NCBI RefSeq assembly: GCF_024489055.1
Contig: NC_090223.1
Location: 22,368,425 to 22,432,424, forward strand
Direction of reading: 5' to 3'
Length of the DNA stretch: 64,000 nt
Source of the DNA: Chanodichthys erythropterus
Lineage: Eukaryota; Chordata; Actinopteri; Cypriniformes; Xenocyprididae
In this document: positions 57,789 to 64,000 of the stretch, piece after piece
Numbering within the stretch: the stretch's first letter is position 1
Layout of the letters: each line of letters opens with the position of its first letter
Position numbers and translations under genes: made by a program
Notes under the pieces: generated by a model
Database searches by the model: none
Told to the model about the DNA's origin: nothing
Seen by the model: only the letters and a program-made list of their open reading frames with translations

Positions 57789-60030
57789 CACTCTTAGAAG
57801 AAAAGGTTCTATATAGAACCTTAAAAGGTTCTATCAGGCGCTACGTATTTGGAACCCCTAAAAGGTTCTATACAGAACCCTTTTTAAGGGTTCAATCAAA
57901 AGAACCCTTTAGGGTTCTTTATTGCCAGGAAAAAAGGTTCTATATAGAACCTTTTATGGGTTCATTTTATTGATTTAGTTTTTAATTTATTTTAATTAAA
58001 TTTTATGAATTATATAATTTATATAATTTATTATATATTACTTTATCACTAGAAAAACTTAAATACCTATAGGCATAACACAACAAAATAATATGTAATC
58101 ATTTAAGACATTTTTATTAGCATTTACAATGACACAAGCAATATAAAACACTGCAATTCATAGAGCAATAGTTAGAAGAGTTAACATAAATAAATGTTTC
58201 TTAAAAAATGAACTAAAAGACTAGCTAGATTTTTTTTTTTTAATTCATGAGCGTTAAATGATAATTTAACATTCAGATAAGCATTTAAACAATAAAAACA
58301 AATGACCCATGGCAGCAAATTCAGTACTGAGAAGGGCTAAATAGTGCTGAATGAAAGAAACTGGCATTTGGATGCTCCATATTGAACAAAAAGTAGACAG
58401 CCAACAGATACTTTTGACATCTCTGTGTTTTCAATCAGGGGCATGTCCATTTTGATGCTGACTCTCTTTGCGTTCAGGGGGCTTGACATCCTAAGATGGA
58501 GATGCAGGTCAGAAAAACATTTATTAGACTTATGGAGAGTACAGTACAACAGAAAACAGAAAGGAATCTCTCACAATTACATCTTAAAACTTACGTGAAT
58601 CATAGAGGAGTGTTATTTTCATCTTATTGAAGTAATGCTGCACTCCAGAGTCCATTTCTGCAGTGAGAGTGCAAACAGAAATATTTATTTATTATTATTA
58701 ATTATTGCATTAAACATGGAAAATAGAAAATTTAATATAAGCCACTTCAGTTTAGCAGATTTACAGGTTTCCCAAAGTTGGTACTGTGAGTAAAAATAAT
58801 GTACATTTTTGTGTCATTGGTTTGCAGTTGAAGGTCTTTTCTTCATCTTCCTAATGCATCTTCAAGAACCAAATACAGTGTTTAGCATAAATAAGGCCTT
58901 CAATTAATTAAGAAAAAAATTGTGCTATAACTGCAAACTCCAAATACTCACAGCTATATCCACAGAAGAAACATCTTCATCAGCTCCTCTCTTTGTTCTT
59001 CGGGGTTTCTCTTGAATTCATGTTTATAACAGTCTGGGTGTACAGTGATCACGTGATTTGACTGCTCCTGAAACATCGTTTTCTTATGTGTTTTCTAATA
59101 CAATCTACAGTACAAAGAAAAGTGTATTAGGATATAACATGAATTCTCGCCACCTTTATTGAACAGTCCACAACCGTTTTTTAACAGAGATTTTAGGAAT
59201 TCATGTAAGAAATGACAAACCTCCTAGCGGAGAATAGCGCAGGCCCGGACAGCACCGTAAACCACATTTCTTCTTTTTGATTCTTGAAAAAAAAAACATG
59301 TAAGGTGTGTAAAAATATCAGGGATTTAGGCAAATGTCATTAAAATAACGTAAGAGATATTATTTTCTCACTTAACGTTACCAATTTAATCGTCGTCCTC
59401 TCGAGCGCTGAGCTCAAACGGACGTCCGTAACGGTTGAAGTTTAAAATGCTGCGTTCACGCGCATTCTAATTACTCGCGCACGACGCGCGCGGCTGAAAT
59501 CCGACACTGCGCGTGCAGACAGTTCAGAACTGATCAGCGCATACACATGCAAGTTATTTGCTGTTTATGTCGAAGATCATTTAATGCATCTGTTTGGAGG
59601 GTTGAGTTATAAGAATTGACTTTCAGAATCTAAGTCATTCCTACAGGATTTTCTTTAACCAGCAGATGGCAGAATTCTGCCCCTAGCGCCTAGATCCAGA
59701 AACAATTAGATTTTTTTTTCATTACAGGATAATGCGGCAATTATTATTTTCTAATAAACCTATTAAACTTGAAAATGTATATAAGTTTGTTTTCTTCAGA
59801 ATAAAAGGTGTGCCTAAGTAAAATTGAAGTAAAAACACAAATATAATGTTCAATAGTTTAATAATTTAAATAAAGCACTAATAATGTATATAAAGCACAT
59901 TTAGCCCAAAGAACCCTTTGGTTCTTTCTCCTTATATAGAACCTTTTTGGCAGAAAGGGTTCTATAAAGTTGGTTAAAGAACCCTAGGGTTCTATATAGA
60001 ACCCCAAAGAACCTTTTTTTTCTAAGAGTG
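57789..60030. mobile_element. 2.2-kb TIR element CACTCTTAG...CTAAGAGTG with GGTTCTATATAGAACC hairpins
   Basis: The ends are inverted and lie next to TA; the V5psi-V6 copy (about 20582) lacks the insertion. Both termini are arrays of short palindromes built from AGGTTCTATATAGAACCT and AAGGGTTC. The interior has no transposase. It includes a 70-codon minus frame (58337-58549) of unknown origin and a CpG-rich stretch at about 59395-59520. Non-autonomous; superfamily not assigned. Confidence 0.75.
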
Positions 60031-61112
60031 TAAGGCTGTATTAATATCTGCATTGGTTTCTATAGCAATGATGACATTACGTTGGTAGACTGAAACAGAT
60101 TTCCAGAAATGTGCTTTTGAATAGAATTTCAATATTTGAGGCTACAGGAGCGCAGGCAAACATGAACAGAAATCAATGACGACTGCTTACAAGACAAGAA
60201 CACAAAATTATACTAGAAACACATGAACAGAACTAAATGGTTACAAAATGAAATGTGATTTTTACCATTCACCATGATTTTTACATTCATGTGTGGTTTG
60301 AAATCCTATTCAAATCACATTTCTGGAAATCCGTTTCAGTCTGACCTCTCTGATTGGATTTCATGTGGTTTATGTGACTTCCTCACTCCATGTAAAACAT
60401 AAACATCAGACGTTGTTCAAGGAAACATGCTGAAAGTCGCTGCAGAAACAGGGTTGTGTCGTTACAAAGTGCTGGATGAGCAGAAAATGACAATATATCA
60501 GAAATGTTTTGAAACCAGCAGAGACGACAGTACAGAATAAAGCTGCCTGCTATGTTTCTGTCACTGCTTCATCATAATCCAGTAGACAACATCTGTATTG
60601 TAAACCCCTCCATGCTGCAGTTGGTGTTGGTGTTTTTAGCATGTGCCTAACAACTCAACGTCATTGCCATAGAAACCAATGCAAATATCCCGGAAAACAA
60701 AAGAGCGGCATGGACACACAAATCGGATCAGAACAGTTGCGATACACAATGTGGAAATCAAGCAATTTAGATCAGATTCCAATCAGATACACAAATAATC
60801 AGATTTGGACTGACAGTGTGAACACAGCCTGAATGAAACACGAAACGGATTTGTAAAAACGTTTTGGACGTTACACTTGCTAAATCTGATCAAATTTTAA
60901 TCGGAAGTGAGATTAAGAAAAAACTGTGAGAAGTGAGAGGCACACGTGTAGTTTGTCAGATGTGGGAGGGTCTATTGTAGGAGGTGGGCGGGTCTTTCAG
61001 TGGCTCCTCCCTCTCAGAGCTCTTGACTGTCTTAAAGTTTCTCTCTCTGATCATCTCAGCATTATTCTACAGCACTGCTCATCTTTACACGTCACACGGA
61101 CCAAATCACAAG

Positions 61113-61559
61113 ATGATCACAATATCCTGTGCTTTCTTCACTCTTCTGACCTATAAGTTATCATCAGATCTGATGTCAGATTTCAAGTGTTTTGACACAC
61201 AATCTCATATAAAGCTTGTTTTTATTCTGCAGGTGTCAGTGGAGTGACTGTAGTGACTCAGAGTCCATTAATCACAGTCAATAAAGGACAAACGGCTACA
61301 CTGGACTGTAATCTGGGGACAGTAACTGGTTATGATGCTGTATGGTACAAACAGACTCCAGGAGGAGTTCCTCAGCATGTGTTAAGATTTTATCATGACT
61401 GGAGCTCAGTTAAATATGGATCTGGTTTCTCTGCTCCTAAATTCACATCAACATATTCATCTCAATCAGATTATAGTCTGATCATCAATAATGTGGATGT
61501 TGGTGATTCTGCAGTGTATTACTGTAACACATGGGACGGCACTGCTCAAGAACACGTAT
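61113..61559 (+). pseudogene. IgL variable segment V13, splice donor and RSS heptamer mutated
   Basis: The leader (61113-61152) encodes MITISCAFFTLLT, but the donor reads ATAAG where V6 has GTAAG. The V exon (61233-61559) is open and complete: CDR1 TGYDAVW, CDR2 HDWSSVKYGS, CDR3 stub NTWDGTAQEHV. The heptamer (61560-61566) is CACAGGG instead of CACAGTG; the nonamer is normal. It sits about 640 bp upstream of J2c in the same orientation, so it is the natural partner, but two independent lesions make productive use unlikely. Confidence 0.85.
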
Positions 61560-61859
61560 CACAGGGATTCACAGCATGACAAAAACCTCCTCACTGCTCA
61601 CATTCACTTCTGCTTCTAGACAACATGATAAGAGCAATACTTCACTTCTCACATTCATGATGAATTACAGTAAAAACTGATCACAGATGCTGAGAATATT
61701 TTACAGTTTCTTTACTGTCCTGTAATTTAACTAATCTCTTATGGTGTTTTTTTTGCTATTTTTTTGTCCTCACTGTTCACTACATGACTTCATTGTATGT
61801 ATAAGAACAGTTCAGACATTCAGCTTTTCTTTTTTTTTTTTTTTTGTGCTCTTCAGGAA

Positions 61860-61996
61860 ACAGAAACTCCTGCTGGTTTGTAATGAATGTTCCTCCAGCG
61901 TCCGTCATCAGTAGATCTTCATGTGTTTCTGTTCAGAGTGACTTTATGTCCTTCATTGACTGAGACAACAGCAGGATTCACTGCAGTCACTGACAC
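61860..61996 (-). pseudogene. Orphan V-like FR1 relic facing away from J2c
   Basis: Third copy of the relic at 6259-6400, again opposite in orientation to its J2 neighbour, with the same Arg-for-Cys change and stop. Confidence 0.5.
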
Positions 61997-62240
61997 CTGC
62001 AGAATAACAACAGCCATAAATCATAGAAAGCACTTTAATACACAGCAGTCAAACACAACTAATATGAAGACTAAAACAGCAACATGAGTGTCTGTGTTTG
62101 AATCTGAAGTGTTTCTCCATGAATTAAATGTGTAAAGGACACAGTCAGATGAGGTTGAGTGAGTGTTTCACTTCTGTTTGTGTCTCTTCACAGACTGAGG
62201 AGGTTTTTGTACGGCTGAACATATGAAATGTTTCATTGTG

Positions 62241-62274
62241 GTATTCGGACAAGGAACAAAACTCATTGTGACGG
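62241..62274 (+). CDS. IgL joining segment J2c with 23-bp RSS, plus strand
   Basis: Encodes VFGQGTKLIVT with donor GTAAG at 62275. Nonamer GGTTTTTGT is at 62202-62210 and the spacer is 23 bp. The heptamer (62234-62240) reads CATTGTG, that is CACAATG from the J side: the critical CAC is kept and one distal base changed. No C exon follows within 1.7 kb; the J2-C2 intron homology stops at about 62912, where other sequence is inserted. Confidence 0.9.
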
Positions 62275-62309
62275 GTAAGTCATCTTTATATTCTCAATGG
62301 TAAAATCTT

Positions 62310-62567
62310 GGTAACACTTTATTTTAGGGTCTTTTATCTAGTTGCTTCTTAGCATACATATTACTAGAATACTGGCTATTTATTATTAGTTATTAAGCAG
62401 ATATTAATCTCTTATTCTCCATGACCTTATTCTATATTCTCAATCCTACTCAATAACTAAACTTAACACCTAACTTACTAATTATTAATAAGCAGTAAAT
62501 TAGGAGTTTATTGAGGGAAAAGTCATAGTTAATAGTGAATAAATGTTCCCTATACTGAAGTGTTACC
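62310..62567. mobile_element. MITE in the J2c downstream intron
   Basis: Inverted-orientation copy of the GTAACACTT repeat at the same place relative to J2 as at J2a and J2b. Confidence 0.7.
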
Positions 62568-62912
62568 AAAATCGTTTCACTGTATTACATATAATCTACA
62601 CTTCATTATAGATTTATAAACTGAAATAAACTGAAAAGACTTTCACTACAGCTTTAACTTTCATCTCTGATTTCTATATGGTTCATAATTATATTCAGCT
62701 GTTATTACTATTATTATTATTATTACTACAGAAAAATCTGTACTCATGTTGTGATTTAAGGAAAAACATCTGCTTTGTGTTTAATTTGATGGATTTTTTT
62801 TTTTTTTAAATCCTCATTTGAATATAACTGATTAACATAAAATATTTTTACTGTATTTTTCACACTGCAGGACAGTTGAAAATGAGTCAGTGAAGGAACA
62901 AATATTATTAAA

Positions 62913-64000
62913 TAGACAATGATGTGCTTTGGTTAAGTCACATGACATGCAATTTTTTTTCTGTGACGCGATATCTGACAGACTGCCGTCTCGTCGGTAG
63001 TTGCTGAAAGCAAACTAAAACGTCAGTAACAAACAAGGACCCGCCCATGTCACATTCACAAAAAAATTGTTATCATCTCAGGTAAGGTATGATGACATAT
63101 TCACCACTCAAAAAAGTTATAAAAATTAGTTTTTGGTAAATAGATAAAATGTCTGTGTTGCCATATGGCAACACTGCGCAATAATGTAATGACTTTATTA
63201 TAATAGGTTAGATAGCTAGCAAAAGTTAGCTGCAGTCTGTTAAGCTGTAACAATAACAACATTAATGCTAGTGATATAATGTTAAGGACTGCCATGACAT
63301 TTATATTATGGATTAAATCAACATCAGAGATCTGCCACTACAGCCAGTACTACTGGCCCAGACCAACCACCGGCCTACCATGGTGTCTCAAAAAGGCAGG
63401 TGCAAGTGGCTGTAAGTGTATTGTTAGGGTGAAGTGCACCAAATGTGATGTGTACATGTGTCTCACCTCTGAAAAAAAATGCTTTTTAAAGTTTCGTACA
63501 GAAAAAAGGTGAAGTTTCAAGGATTATGGGGGATTTATGTTCATAACCTTCCTCTCATAAGATTGCGTAATGTTGAATTTTCATGAACTGCAATGTTTTT
63601 GGTTTTATGTCAATGTTTTATGATACATGAACAGTATTAGATTTGTTTTTAACTGTCTACATTTGCAATTTAAATAATATTCATGAAAAATGTAATGAAA
63701 TTTAAAGAATATAAAGCATTATTCAGCAAAAGAGAATGATGTTGGAAAATAAGTATAAGGTATTGTTTATAATTACTGCTAAAGCTTATAATAGCACCAA
63801 TTGATTCAATACAAACAACATTTCTGAGGAAAAATATTAACTATATACTCTTACACTTATTCTAAGTTTTTCCACTATTGTACGTTGTTGCCATATGGCA
63901 ACATATCATAAAGTACCTTAAAATAATATTTTTTTCCAATTTTTTTTTTTTACAGCACTTTAAGTTAAGCCATTCTAAGAAAAGAAAGAGAGTCAAATAT
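62913..64000. mobile_element. Insertion breaking the J2c-C2 intron
   Basis: At about 62912 the sequence departs from the J2a/J2b intron. It holds two copies of the palindrome GTTGCCATATGGCAAC (63160-63175 and 63888-63903), a possible piggyBac-type fragment and, at its right end, the T-rich LINE tail also seen at 19836-19913. The far boundary lies outside the window. Confidence 0.55.
63300..63512 (+). pseudogene. Possible piggyBac transposase C-terminal Cys-rich remnant
   Basis: The frame ends with a cysteine pattern (CKCIVRVKCTKCDVYMC ... CF) resembling the C-terminal zinc-binding tail of piggyBac-like transposases, followed by a stop. There is no catalytic domain in the window. The assignment rests on the Cys spacing only. 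Confidence 0.4.

Noticed and set aside
59221..59560. CpG-rich stretch as a host gene promoter
   Set aside because: It lies inside a TIR-bounded insertion and no open frame or splice-linked exon follows.

Overview
This window is a stretch of a teleost (most likely cyprinid) immunoglobulin light-chain (IgL) locus, heavily invaded by fish transposons. Vertebrate origin is shown by split leader/V exons, V segments with 12-bp-spacer recombination signals (RSS), J segments with 23-bp-spacer RSS, single C1-set constant exons, AT-rich introns and many fish-type repeats. V-12/J-23 geometry fits kappa or sigma light chains. The long CDR2/FR3 region (about six residues longer than kappa between the FR2 Trp and the FR3 Phe) makes the sigma (teleost L2) isotype the better guess. 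This isotype call is an inference.

Layout. On the minus strand, reading from high to low coordinates, the gene segments are: V11psi (54178-54641); V9 (30218-30664); J2b (29505-29538); C2b (28086-28411); V8 (27033-27501); a C1 fragment (26553-26659); V7 (24791-25242, leader donor lost); V4 (15198-15666) with a V relic; V3 (11627-12073); J1b (11080-11113); C1b (10386-10705); V2 (6706-7159); J2a (5981-6014); C2a (4577-4902); V1 (2919-3387) with a V relic; J1a (815-848); C1a (1-248, cut by the window edge). On the plus strand are V5psi (18674-18948), V6 (21408-21854), V10 (46473-46929), V12psi (55995-56448), V13 (61113-61559, splice donor mutated) and J2c (62241-62274). This is the clustered V-(V)-J-C arrangement of teleost light chains, with two alternating J-C types: J1-C1 and J2-C2. 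Three V subfamilies are visible: a 'TVVTQSP' group, a 'KVVTQKPS' group and a mostly dead third group.

Mobile elements. Between about 31 and 54 kb the locus is swollen by insertions: a non-autonomous hAT element (31980-33846, 8-bp TSD); an 11.4-kb Ty3/Gypsy-type LTR element (34780-46201, 4-bp TSD, nearly identical LTRs, but RT and integrase catalytic cores missing); a Tc1/mariner-type element (46999-48543, TA target duplication); and an L2-like LINE (48.6-52.2 kb) carrying a 215-bp insert with an 8-bp TSD. A 2.2-kb TIR element lies at 57789-60030. Decayed copies of one Tc1/mariner (IS630-like) transposase are scattered throughout.

How the parts work together. A V joins a J through 12/23 recombination, and the J splices to its own C exon in phase 1. 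A block with an Ig octamer, an E-box and Ets cores recurs four times at 3.8, 16.4, 34.1 and 55.1 kb. The first copy lies between a C2 exon and the next V, where a light-chain enhancer could act. Large direct and inverted duplications, for example V5psi-V6 against V12psi-V13, explain the mixed orientations. Boundaries were read by eye and no alignments or database searches were run.
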